A stretch of 64,000 nucleotides of DNA, taken from contig JAQFVV010012573.1 in assembly GCA_028023455.1 (NCBI GenBank), positions 2,352,815-2,416,814 of the forward strand, in the 5' to 3' direction. The position numbers were made by a program, and so were the translations under genes. How positions within the stretch are numbered: position 1 is the stretch's first letter; each line of letters starts with the position of its first letter. This document shows positions 50,095 through 62,060 of the stretch, piece by piece. Origin of the DNA: Epiperipatus broadwayi (lineage: Eukaryota > Onychophora > Udeonychophora > Euonychophora > Peripatidae). The notes beneath the pieces were generated by a model. The model searched no databases and was not told the DNA's origin. It saw only the letters and a list, made by a program, of their open reading frames with translations.

Positions 50095-50166
50095 TTTTAT
50101 TATATGAACAATTATAAAATAAAAACATGCCGTTTCGACTATATTTTTTGTCTTTATCAAGGAACA
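50095..50166 (-). mobile_element. Isolated Penelope-type 3' tail motif
   Basis: On the minus strand, 'ccttgataaagac', a 10-base AT loop and 'gtcgaaacgg' form a small GAC/GTC hairpin followed by GAAAC (50165 down to about 50130). This arrangement is characteristic of Penelope-like element 3' ends and of related hammerhead-like motifs. It parallels 'cttgagaag...gtgaaacc' in the tails at 17345 and 18585. No coding remnant lies upstream, so at most this is the last few tens of bases of an old insertion. Confidence 0.4.
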
Positions 50167-53100
50167 AACTAAAAAATACATAAAAAACAATAAATATTGT
50201 AAAAATCAAATTTTATAGAAACAAAGGCAAAAAAAAGTATATTGTGTGAAATAAATTTTTCAATTTTGTTTTTCTTGTACGTATTCATCAAAACTGATAT
50301 ATTAATTTATTGAATTCAATGTTATTGAAAAATGTAAACACATGGATTTTTTTGATTTTGTAGATATCTCCCTTTTCTTCCACAAAAAACAAAATATATT
50401 TTTTAATTTTTATGCCAAAGAAAAGCGCTTATAGTTGGATGAAGCTGGGGGGGAGGGTACTTGTGTACAATCAGTTTTCCATCACTACATACTTATATAA
50501 GCAGAAAATGTAAGATATCTTTATCCAACTCATTTGCCAAAAGAAAAGTTATACCTATAATCATCATCATCATCAGTGCTATATATAAAGTTGAATAACT
50601 ATTCAAATTCTAGAGAAGTAACAAAGATAAGAACAAAAACAAAATATTAGAAAACATTTTAGACTCTATTGATTTTGGAATCAGAATTACTGTGATTAAA
50701 TAGGTGGAAATATGTTTGCATAATTTCTTAATGGCCAAGTTAGTGTAGAGAAGACTAATGAGATATTAGGTCATGATGACTAGGTCTTATACCAACATAC
50801 ATGACTGAAGACAGTAATGTAAGAGAAAATAGAGATAAAATGTGAACAAAAATAATTAGTTCAATCATAAATATTATTAACAATCATTAGAAAATTGAAT
50901 TTAAAAAATAATTTTCATTTATCCTTTGTTCATTTATCTCAAAATCAAACACTATCCCATTTCCACAAAATAAGAATGCCTAGAAACATATAGCCAATAT
51001 ACAAAGAATGGCCAATCTTGAGATTCCCACAAGTCCAAATAAAAAAATTATCTCAACAGTAATTTCTGATCCTATATAAATATTTCTCATAAAAACAATT
51101 AAATGTTCTTATTCACTCATTTTTTAAGAACATTTGATAATTTTACCATGAACAACTGAATCAAATACCTAAATTGATATAAACATTTTTTTTCGTGGTG
51201 TTCCCTGTCATTTTCAATTACCTAAATATTAATTGAAGTTTTTAATTTGTCAACCTTTTTGCTAACCATATTCCATAATGAGTTCTCTTTCAATATATAA
51301 CTCTAATCTGAACTGCTTTTTATAATAATCTATTTCCATGTAGTATACTATAAAAAATGACAATATTATTGTATAACCAACCTATCACGATTTCTTTTTG
51401 AATACTAAAATATAAATTGATTTCTTCCAATTTGTATGACAATGGTTTATAAGATTAATTGGCATAACAATCAGTTTTTGATATAATGTATTTTCTTTTG
51501 GCAATTAATTTAAGGCTAATCTGACATTCTTCATTTATAAAAATGTTTTGATGCAGAGCATTTTAATCAAAAATGTGCCTTTGAGATATAATTCTTCTAT
51601 TTTTGTTTTATCTTTGTTACTTCAATTATAATCTACTCACTGATTTTGAATTTTCTAATCTGTGTACAAGATAGATTTTGTTTTTATTTTCAATATATTT
51701 GAAATTTCTTATTCACTTCCCTTAAAAATTCTTTAATCTTTTTAAATTTTTGCTTCTATTCTGTAACTTCTGATATTCATTTTAATGTTTCTAATTATGT
51801 CATCTTATTCAATTTTTCTTTTTTTCATTTCTATTAAATCCAAAACTCCAAAGTGAAGTTATGTTATTCCTAGGATCTTGGACAAACTTATAGTTCTTTT
51901 CAATGACATTCGAAGTTATACACGAGTAATTTTTAATCTGATATAACTGAACATAATCAAAACATTTTTTGGACATATTTGCAAATATTATGTTGAAAAA
52001 ATATGGAATGGTTAGTGCTTAGTTTCCTCTATGAATTTAAATAAGCCATTGAAGATTAGATATCAAAAATCACTTGAATTATTTTCAAATAGAATAGTTG
52101 AGAGGCTGACTTTTATCTCTGACATTAGTAGAAAATGAGGGAGTTACTTACATATGCTAGAGATCTATGTCTCATGAGAGTAACCTCCACTCTATCAGAT
52201 TGATTTTACTTTAATATTATTTAGGATATAAAATTAGTGGTAAAGATCTTGAAAAAAAAAGTAATGCGGCACAATTTGAAACTTAAAATATAATAATCTC
52301 CAATTAGATAATTTTGCATTAAACAAAGACAATTGCATGAAGAGAAATAAGATCCAAATATTTAAAATCAAATACCATGACGAAACAAATATATATATAT
52401 ATATATTGGTATATCTATAGTGCGAGACCTAATCTATAGATCACTTCATGCTAATCTATTAAAGTTTTTTCTTTACATTATAGTAAAAAAAAAATCATGA
52501 ACTTACAGGAACAAAAATTCAAATACAAAAGTTATTGATATAACAAAGCTTTTAAAAATTTCTTGCAATTAACAATTGTACTAAAGTTCAGGCAGAGGAG
52601 TTATGTACCACAAGATAATTTTCTTCACTCCTATTTTATTACTAAAAAAATTACTGAGTAGAACAGAGACAAATTAAAATAAAATAATCTAAGTGAATGA
52701 AAAATTGAAATTATTTTTAAATTCAAGACATGTTAAGACAGCCTGAAAATAAATGCAAATATATAAAGAATATGATCTAGCTTAAATTTCACAATCTATT
52801 TGCTGGTTGGCACTTTAGGATAAAAAAAAAAACAATGAAAAAATTAATTCCTAAAAAATTTAATGTGTTTTGTGCAATAGTAGACTCTGGAACTTCGGTT
52901 CATAGAATTTAGTTCAGGTTTGTCATTTTCAGTGCTCAAACTTATGAGCATTCAAGCAATAAAACACTTGATTACTTATTTTTTTAAATAAATTTACTAA
53001 GCATCCTTTTAGCAAGAAAAGCAACACAAAAAATAATCCATAAAAAATTAAAAGCACATATATATTTGTCCCTAAATAAGTAATCCATAAATTAAATGAT

Positions 53101-56100
53101 TATAATAGATGTTAGAAATGTAAATTCAAATTAATAATAATTTCAAATACAGAATGTATTTCTAGTGTGGATGGTCTTGATTCAAATTTTGCTGTAAAAT
53201 TTTCCAATGTAAATAATCCAAATGTGATTGGAAAAATTCTCAACACTTATCTCTTTTTGTGTGTGATTTTGCATCAGGTCAAGAATGTTATGGTAATAAA
53301 TGTGTTAAATAAAGGCAAAAAAAAAAAAAAAAATCCATAAATTAAATGCAGCAAGTACATACTAACCAAATAAAAATCATAAAAAAATAATCTATAACAA
53401 ATAAGTTAAATGTCATTAACAAATATTTGAAATGTAAATTCACAGATTACATAGTAAAACATAAAACTAATAGTTGCTTACACCTTAAATATCCTAACTT
53501 TGTCATTATTAATTTAGTCAATTTTTCCCCTCAAAATATCTTAGTATTTCATTGCCATTTAAAAAGTGGTGTCATCAGTTTTTTCCCAATGGAAAATAAA
53601 AATTATACTTTTAAAAAAGGAAATTTTTCATTTTGAAATTATTAATAAAACACATTTTTCAATTTCATTGATGACGATAAAAAAATTTTATATGCCACAC
53701 TTAATACCATCCTTCATATTAATATGGATTACTTTTTTTACATTTTGTGAATATTTTTGGACAATAAGTACAGCTTTACTTCAGACAGTACTCGAGTAGT
53801 TTCTCAAAATGCTTCATAAATCAAGAATCTCATATAAAAATATGCAATTATAACGCTTTTTTCTATGGCAAATATTTGTTATCCCAGATTCAAAGCATTA
53901 AAACTCTGATTTTAAAAAAACACTTGAAACTGAAAAAAAGTGATAATTAAATTAATAAAAAAAACATTTTATTAAGCACATTAAAACTAAAAGAGTTAAC
54001 CTGTGAGTAAGTATAAAATAAGTGTTTCAGTTGCTTATTTTTTAATGATAATTTTAAATTTTATAATTGCCATTTTGAATTTACTATAGGGATGAGATTG
54101 ATATTACGTTGAATCATGATTTATTAAATTAAAATAAAAGTACTAAAAAAATTAACACATATTGTTACAGTTATTTTAGTGCACTTTATAATACCTACCC
54201 CATGATTTTAAAAGAATTTTTCAGAAACTAATAGTCCATCATTTTTTATGAAAATGCAAACTTATTAATAAAAATTAAATCAAGAAATGTATTACAGTTG
54301 TTGCTATAGTTTTAATAATATAATTAAATCTTTTTTATGGTAATATTATTATGCTTACATTGAGACATGTTTGTCTAGAGGAAATTAATATTTTTATAGT
54401 ATGAAAATATTAAAAATAAAATGAATCTTTTTTTAAAATAACACCCATTTTTTTCATTTATTTTTGGAGTATTTTAATTCTGTATGTAGTAAAAGTTTAC
54501 TTTTAATTATGTACTGAATAAAATTTGCAATTTTTCTTATATTTATTTACACTTGTGATGGAATTTTCTTTGCTTTCAGTATGAAGAAATCCTATTATAT
54601 TTTCTACTTATAATTGCAATTTACAATACGAATGTATATTAAGTATTTTTAATTACATAATAAATAAATATAATTAAACTATTTTTCTTTCTTGGGTAAA
54701 ATTCACCATTTTATTTTGCAGATTACATTGTTTTGCTGATGTCAGTAGTCTTACATAAAAAAAAAAAAGGGCAACCATTAAATAATTTTTTTTTTAAAGA
54801 CTACTATAGTGAATAATTAAATTATTTATAATAGTGGATACAAATTGGTGATTGTTATAGTGAATTCTTGTATAAAGGTTTCTCAAAATGCATAGAACTG
54901 GATATACTTACAATTTCCTAGATTAATTTCATTATTTTTTTCTTTAAAGCATCATTTGGTGAGTTGATTATAAAATTTAAGGTAGATTACATACTATAAG
55001 AGTACCCATTTCTTTTTCTTATTATTGCTTTCATTTTGAATGATATATTCTATATGGGAATTGACAAATTTATAATTTGATCAAAAAAAGAAAAACTGAA
55101 ACATTTTTTTTTTTTGTACAGAAAAAAAAAAACTTTAAAAGTAGTATATCCTAATCTTAGATATATGTTTCTTTCAAAATAAATGAATAGCAACTAAATC
55201 TTATTTGTAATATTCAGAAATGCAAACAATATATTAAAATTTTACATTATTGAAATCCTTGTAGAACTCTTATTCCTAATGAAAAGACTGGGGTTCTCTC
55301 TTGCAAAACAAAAGCATAATTTTCTGCAAAATCAAGAAATCAGTTTATTTTCTTTGGCTATATAAACTTCTACAAAAAATCCTATACACTTTTCTACTGA
55401 TTTGGTAAATTTTTCAGATGTTCTGTAAATGTTTTAAGTAATAGTCTCCATTGTTTCTTCTTTAAACCTCACATTAATTATTCGACACAAGGCAGGATAT
55501 GAAGCATATTTATTGAGATAGTGTATATCGTACCAAATTAATCCCACATTATCTTTGCTAAACAAGATTTGTGACCAATCATTGCTGTACCATCATTAAG
55601 CCTAATGTTTTTTAACTTGTCACATTTTGATATGTGATGCAAACACAAAATTAAGCAGTATCATTTCCAATAATCTTTGCCTCTTGAGTTCATCACTAAA
55701 CTAAATCAGAGCTAATAATAATGAATTGCATGTTATGTGTAAGAAGAGAAAAAAATAAATAATTTTAATTAAGAAAGAAAATAATTGCAAGAAACAAATG
55801 CTTGGAAAAAATAGTCTGGAGTGACGTAATAGGTGAAATCTATCTGACTATATTTACTAATGTAATAAAATGTTACAAAACAAAAGAAAAAAAAAGAAAC
55901 ATTCCAAACCTTCAATAATGATTTATTATTTCACAGATAATAATAAAAATACAATAAATATTTATTTATTACAAATCACAATATTAGTATTTTTTAAATT
56001 CTTTAAGGATTCATTGTCTAATGAAAATAATTAGTTACACAAAAACTGTACATAAGAATACAAATATCTTACTCTTTCTAACAAAAAATTGCAATTAAAT

Positions 56101-59100
56101 ACACTATGTGGATGAACACAGATCACAATAAATGTAACCACTACTTTTACATACATAAAAAATAAAAACATGGGCCAAAATTTTAATGCCAATGGCACTT
56201 AAAAAGCAAGTTGGGTCCTCTAATCGTTTTCTCGTTATGTTTAAAAAACAAACAAACAAAAAAAAAAGTGTTTCTTTAAAAAACAAAAAATATATATATA
56301 AAGGACTGGAACAATACCAGAATCTTAAAGAACAAAATGAGATTGAAACCAGTTATAAAATAAACTGTTTCTATCTCAATTAATTTTAATAAAATTTTCA
56401 CAACCATGTAATAATTAATTCTTGTAATCATGTGCAATGTGAATCTAACACATGATAATGCTTAAAAATAAAACCTACACTCCTAAGCATATTAAATCTG
56501 TTTTCTCTTAGCTAGTGTCATAACAAAAGTAAACATCAAAATGCTATACATCCACATACACATATAAAAATGTGTACTTATACACATTCATACATATATG
56601 TACAAACAAAAAAATCTATATGCATCATTTAAATCCAACTTGTAATACAAGACTATTTTTTTCAAAAATACTTTAATAATTAAATTAATTTTGTACAAAA
56701 AACTATTTTTTTTTCTTAAACAATTTCCATTTCACACTTTTATAAATTTCACTATATATATACAGTGGACCACCATAAAGAGCAATCACATTATGTTAAA
56801 TTCACATAACAGTGATCGTTAATAATGGAACTTTTTGTTATATATAATTAAATAATTCACATTATGTAATGCTGCTTATGAGACTAGTGAAACATAATAT
56901 TATCTGTAAAATGGTCTTTCTTGAACATATGAAAGCCAGTTTTCCTAAAATTTCATTTACTGATAATTTTTATTGCAGTCTCAGAAAAAATTATTTAAAA
57001 GTTTCAATAAATAATTTTAATATACTTACTGATTTTTTTCCTGATTTTTAAGATGGAAATTACTCAAGATTATAAAAATGATATAAAGATTATTGATCTT
57101 GCATATAATTATGGCTATTGCATTTAAACTATTTATACAATTTTAAAACAAAATGTTCAAGCAGTGAAATCCTCATGTCAATAATAGAACTATTTATTGT
57201 TAAATCATATATATATTTATTATATTTTACATACTTACATAAATTATTAAATAAATTAGTACAACATACTTTTGTTCTTATCACATTTTGCACTGTTTAT
57301 TTTAAAAAAAATTATAAAATTATTTTAAAAATTTATACTGATAATTTTTAGAAAAGGTTACTATCTAATTTACATTTTGATCTCATATAATTTATAAGTA
57401 ATGTTACTTACTTTTTTTAAAAAGATTAATAATGGCATACGGTAATCCACTATATACACACAATATATATATATATACATACACATACTTAATCTCTTAT
57501 TACTTAATATTAACAATTTATACTATCTACACAAAATAAAGGGAATACCCTTTAAATTTTCATGAATGCATGTTATATAATTTTAGTATGGACACAATTT
57601 ATTTAGGTAACCATTTTTTATTATTTAACTTAAATACATGTATTGGTTTTTTTCCATCTAACACAACTTTTTTACACCTATAATTTTATAAATTTCTCAA
57701 TATGTGAAAAAAAAAAAAATTATCAGCAAACATTTCTAAATCACTAAGCATAATTGATGCAAGAATCATACTTTGGTTATTATTCAGTTTTATTTTATTA
57801 GGAAAACGAAAACAAAAAATCTAATATATTATAGTAAGTGAAAAACACTTTAGAGTTGGATGAAAATAATTTATTTCTAAATCAACTGACATAAAGTTCT
57901 TAACATGTTAAATTCTATGTTTTCAAATGAGATTTCAATAAAGAAAAAAAAAAAAACTAGTCAATAATTTTTTAATATGTCAAAATAAACAAATAAAAGT
58001 TATGTATATCCCAATATATGTAAAAATAATTAATATTTATATTTAACATGTTTTTTTTATTTCTAACAAAATATATTAACTAACAATGTGGAAAAATTAT
58101 AATGGTAAACGGGGGGGGGGGGGGGGATATAGTCCTGAATAATTATTACTCTGGCAAAATCACTAAGATGGCTCAGAAACCATAAAGATCAGATAAACAG
58201 TATACTTTCATTGTATATCAAATCAAGATATTTTATATTTAGTTGAAATAATTGTAAAATAAATTAAAATATTGATTGAAAATGCAATTTTTAAAATTTA
58301 AATGGTTTTGTATAAAAAAATTATTTTTTATTTTTATTTTCTTAGAGAGTTCCTATTGAAAAAGCAAAACCATTAATGTTATAATAGATTTGATATTAGT
58401 TTTAGTAAATACTTTATTGGTTTTAGTTTGTGATATATATATATTTTTAAAAAATACTTTTCTCTAATTCTTAAACTTTTATCTTTTTATTTATTAGTTT
58501 TTTTCCAACAATTGTTTATTTCAAGAAAACAACTGAAAAAAAATAGTCAACTGTGAATAATTTGTAATGTTTTAAAATTTAAAATTTTATTAGATTTTCA
58601 AATAGATACCACCACTCCCGACTTCCCCTAGATTTATTTTAATGGTAAAGTAATAGAAATTATTAATTTATATTCTTAATCTCAACATGCATGAATGTGT
58701 TTGTGTGTATATATATATGCAGTTTATATGTAAGCACGCTAATAAAACTATAAATTTATGCATAATAATAATTTTTGGTTTGATATTCTCAATTATATAA
58801 ACACATTCACTCTTATATGCATATTAATATGTAAAAAATGAAAAGGTAAAATAAAATTAAAAACAAAGCATAATTTAATTACAAATAGGTTAGTAAATAA
58901 AATAAGGATAACATAAAATAATTTAACTAGCAGGAAAACAAATATATGAAAGTAATATAATAGCATTATTTAATATAAAACTAAGTATTCTGGGATTGCT
59001 TCTTACTAGCATCTAGTTCAGCCCTGAATTAAAATACATATATCTTAGCACCACTTCGCCATAAAACTCAGACAAGAGTATTTTTGAAAATATACATTTT

Positions 59101-59111
59101 ACTTTGTCCTT
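50167..59111. other. AT-rich non-coding stretch
   Basis: No gene supported. Minor landmarks: (TA)n at about 52388-52406, an A17 run near 53318, (TA)n near 57468 and a G16 run at 58111-58126. A minus-strand patch at 55440-55690 gives protein-like pieces only by switching among three frames and is listed as rejected. Parts nearest 59112 may be 3' UTR or downstream flank of the exon there. Confidence 0.4.
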
Positions 59112-59264
59112 TTAGTTCAACATTGTATGCCGATCATAAATATTGCGGCGTTGTTCTTGAACTTGGCGTTTCCATTTATTTTGCTGAATTCCAACACGAT
59201 TCATAACACTACCAGACCTTTGAAGTGGTGGGTGAGTTGTTGTTGTACTATGAGTAGGTTCATC
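59112..59264 (-). CDS. Terminal coding exon of an unidentified host gene
   Basis: On the minus strand an acceptor 'tttgcactttag' ends at 59265, and the exon runs in phase 0 for 50 codons to a TAA stop (complement of 59112-59114). GC and codon use are clearly higher and less biased than in the flanks. The peptide begins DEPTHSTTTTHPPLQRSGSV and ends in a basic, helix-like segment WKRQVQEQRRNIYDRHTMLN, which looks like a conserved cytoplasmic C-terminus. No signal peptide or membrane span is present in this part. The preceding exon is not visible up to the window edge, so the last intron would exceed 4.7 kb and contain an antisense RTE-like relic. I do not recognise the family with confidence. 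Confidence 0.7.
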   Translation of the reverse strand, partial: DEPTHSTTTTHPPLQRSGSVMNRVGIQQNKWKRQVQEQRRNIYDRHTMLN

Positions 59265-60195
59265 CTAAAGTGCAAATAACAATATTAGTAAATCAGAAAA
59301 TAAGTGCAATTATATAAATAAATAAAAGCAAAGATTACTTATAAATATAAAAAAATAGGTAAAAATACAAAAATAATCAAATTTAAGACATTTTTATACA
59401 TAATAATTGATAATTTAAATGTTGTTTTTTTCTAGTATTATATCCATAAAGATATAAAACTTTCATTGTTGTATATAATTTTCTTCAAGAAAAGTATTTA
59501 TCAAGAGTTGGGAATAGACTTGATGCATTTACTTTGATAAAAAAATAAATAAGCTCATTTTTTAATTAAGTACTAAAACTTACTATTAGTAAATGGCATT
59601 TACCAATAACATCAATACATTAATAATCTTATTAATATTATTACTATTTAGATGATTATTTACAAATTTAAAAACTGTCCAGCTTGAAAATTCTATTAGA
59701 TTAATGCTAGCAACAATCTTATGATTATTGTAACACGAAATTCCCCTCACTGGATATTAAAACAGCAACTTTTGCTTATCAGGAAATTACTCAATCACTG
59801 AATTAAAAAATTGTTTATTTTTTAAAGTAAAATACTAACTAAAAATACATTATTAAAATTAAAAAACCTAAGGTAATGCAGTTTGTAATTACTGAAAGTG
59901 ACATCAGTCCCTGCATAAAAAAAAATCTAAATAATTAAGATACTGAAAACACTAACAACCTTATTGGGTTTATCACACAGATAATGATTAAATAACTAGT
60001 AAAACAAAAAAATTTAGTTGGTACAGCAGAACTGAATTATGTTTTGACTAATAGGAAATAATCATCAATTAGTGAGAAGTAAGATATATGTTAATGCAAA
60101 ACTAGTGACAAAAATTATTAAAAAACCAATATTCACAATTGATATTCCTAATCTTCAGAAACATTCTAATGAATTTAAATTGACTTGCAAATCAT
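59265..60195. other. AT-rich DNA, probably last intron of the 59.1-kb gene
   Basis: Starts at the acceptor of the minus-strand exon and reaches the 5' truncation of the RTE-like element. No coding frames. Confidence 0.4.
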
Positions 60196-62060
60196 TTTCA
60201 AATATTAACAGATTTTGAATATGATTCAAATTTGAACGAAATCAAAAGGAAGATAACTGATATACTTTTAAAAGCTGTAATAAAGATAGCTGGTATAAAA
60301 AAGCAGCAACTGACCAGTAAAATTTCTGCTGAGACTAGAGAAGTTATGAAGAAAAGAAGGAATAAAAAAAAATTATAAAAATGATGCATTAAGAAGAATT
60401 GAATATCTTGAAGTGTGAAAAAGTTGATAATGATATAAGAAACTATAATTGTGAGCTAGCAAGGAAAGTTATAGAAGAGAATAAAAGCTTCAAGAGTATA
60501 AAACAATATCTTGGTAATGGTAGGAAATTTCTTTCCGCAACAAGAAAAAAAAATGGAACTTTTACTAAAAAAAGAGATGACCTCATGAAATGTGTAAAAA
60601 AATTATATCAAAATTTATATAGCAATAAAGAACAAGGAAAAGTATCTCCTACAATTACTATATCTTCTAAATCGCACAGGATTTTAAATAAAGGAGTGAG
60701 ACATGAAATTAAATTTATGAAGGGAAAAGTCTGATGGAATTATAATCGATATCTTAAAAGAAGATGAAGAAATAGAAAAAATTTTGACAAAGTTATATGC
60801 CAAATATTTAAATGATAAAGATGTACCAGATGATTGGAAGAATACAGTATTAATATGAATATTTAAAAAAAGTAATAAAGAAATGGTAGATGTTACAGAC
60901 CTATCAGATTTTTATCAGTTCTATTCAAATTTTTTATCAAAATAATTACAACTTGTCTGTAGAGAACTTTGAATTTCAGTCAACCGGAAAACCAAGCTGG
61001 AGTTAAGTTGTTTTAGTGCAGTAAATCATATTCAAGTATTGAGAGAAGTAATAGAAAAAAACCAATGAATATAAGTTTCTATTATGCTTTGGACTTATAG
61101 ATTATGAAAAGACATTTGATTCAATAAACCTTTTCTTCAGTAATTAAAGCATTGAAACATCAAGATATATATCCAAGATATTGTCATAATCTGAAAAATA
61201 TTTATAAAAATGCAACAGCAACAATTAGACGATGCAATGACAGGGTGATTCCATATCTCGAAACTTTTTACAACAGTTTTGCAAAAAGTATTTTGTGGAT
61301 TAAAATGGGAAACTAAGTGAGTAAAAGTAAATGGAGATTATTTAAATCATGATGTAGTTGTTTTTACAAATAATGCTTTAGTGCTTCAGGAAATGTTGCA
61401 AGAGTTATCAGATGAAAGTAAGAAAACAAGATTAAAGGTAAACGTTAAAAAGACTAAAATAATTTTCTCAAAATAAGAAAATAAAGAATGATAATGATGA
61501 GTTAGAAGAAGGTAACAACTACAAAAGGATGAAATTAATCATAGAATTAAAGTTGGTTGCATACTTTTAATAAAAATAACATTAAAAAGAAATATGTCCA
61601 TATGTTTGAAAAGGAAGGTTTTTAATAAATGCGTGTTACCAGTTCTTAACTATAGATCTGAGACTTGGATACTTAACAGAAGTGCAATGCAAAGACTTCA
61701 GGACACTGTACGAAGTATGGAGAAATGTATGCTAGGAATAACAAGAAGAGATCGAAAATGAAATACATAAGTGAGAGAACAAACAGGTGCTACTGATACC
61801 ATGAAAAAATTAAGAATGAAGTGGAGATGAGCTGGATATATTGCTAAAAGAGATGATAATAGATAGACAGATGAAATCTTAAATTGGATTTCAAGACATG
61901 GTAAAAAATGTAGAAAAAGACCACATGTGAGATGAATGGATGAATTAAGGAAGTGTGATGGGGTGATGTAAAGAAGAGAGGCTAGAAATCGGAGATGGAT
62001 TGAACTTGAAGAGACCATCTAACAGTGGATCGATCATGGTGGAAATGATGATATGCCTGA
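60196..62060 (+). pseudogene. 5'-truncated, inactivated RTE-like non-LTR retrotransposon
   Basis: Remains of an endonuclease-reverse transcriptase. Linker: LLKAVIKIAGIKK and SAETREVMKKRR (60245-60365), then the frame 60399-60734 (VKKLYQNLYSNKEQG). RT fingers and palm: SDGIIIDILKED, YLNDKDVPDDWKNTVLI (60731-60860), an IDYEKTFDSI-like block (about 61090-61125) and IYKNATATI (about 61200-61220). At the catalytic site the expected F-A-D-D reads FTNN (61363-61374), so both metal-binding Asp are lost. The C-terminal tail with NWISRHGKK, RKRPHVR and RRWIELEET (61875-62020) is typical of RTE-like proteins. Many stops and frameshifts occur. The endonuclease domain is missing through 5' truncation. RTE clade assignment is by memory of motifs and tentative. 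Confidence 0.85.

Noticed and set aside
55440-55690. Protein-like minus-strand patch
   Set aside because: Coherent peptide pieces appear only by switching among three frames, and no family motif can be named. It may be an old transposon but cannot be supported.
61698-62018. 106-codon minus-strand frame
   Set aside because: It is a shadow of the RTE-like C-terminal tail on the plus strand, whose motifs are recognisable.
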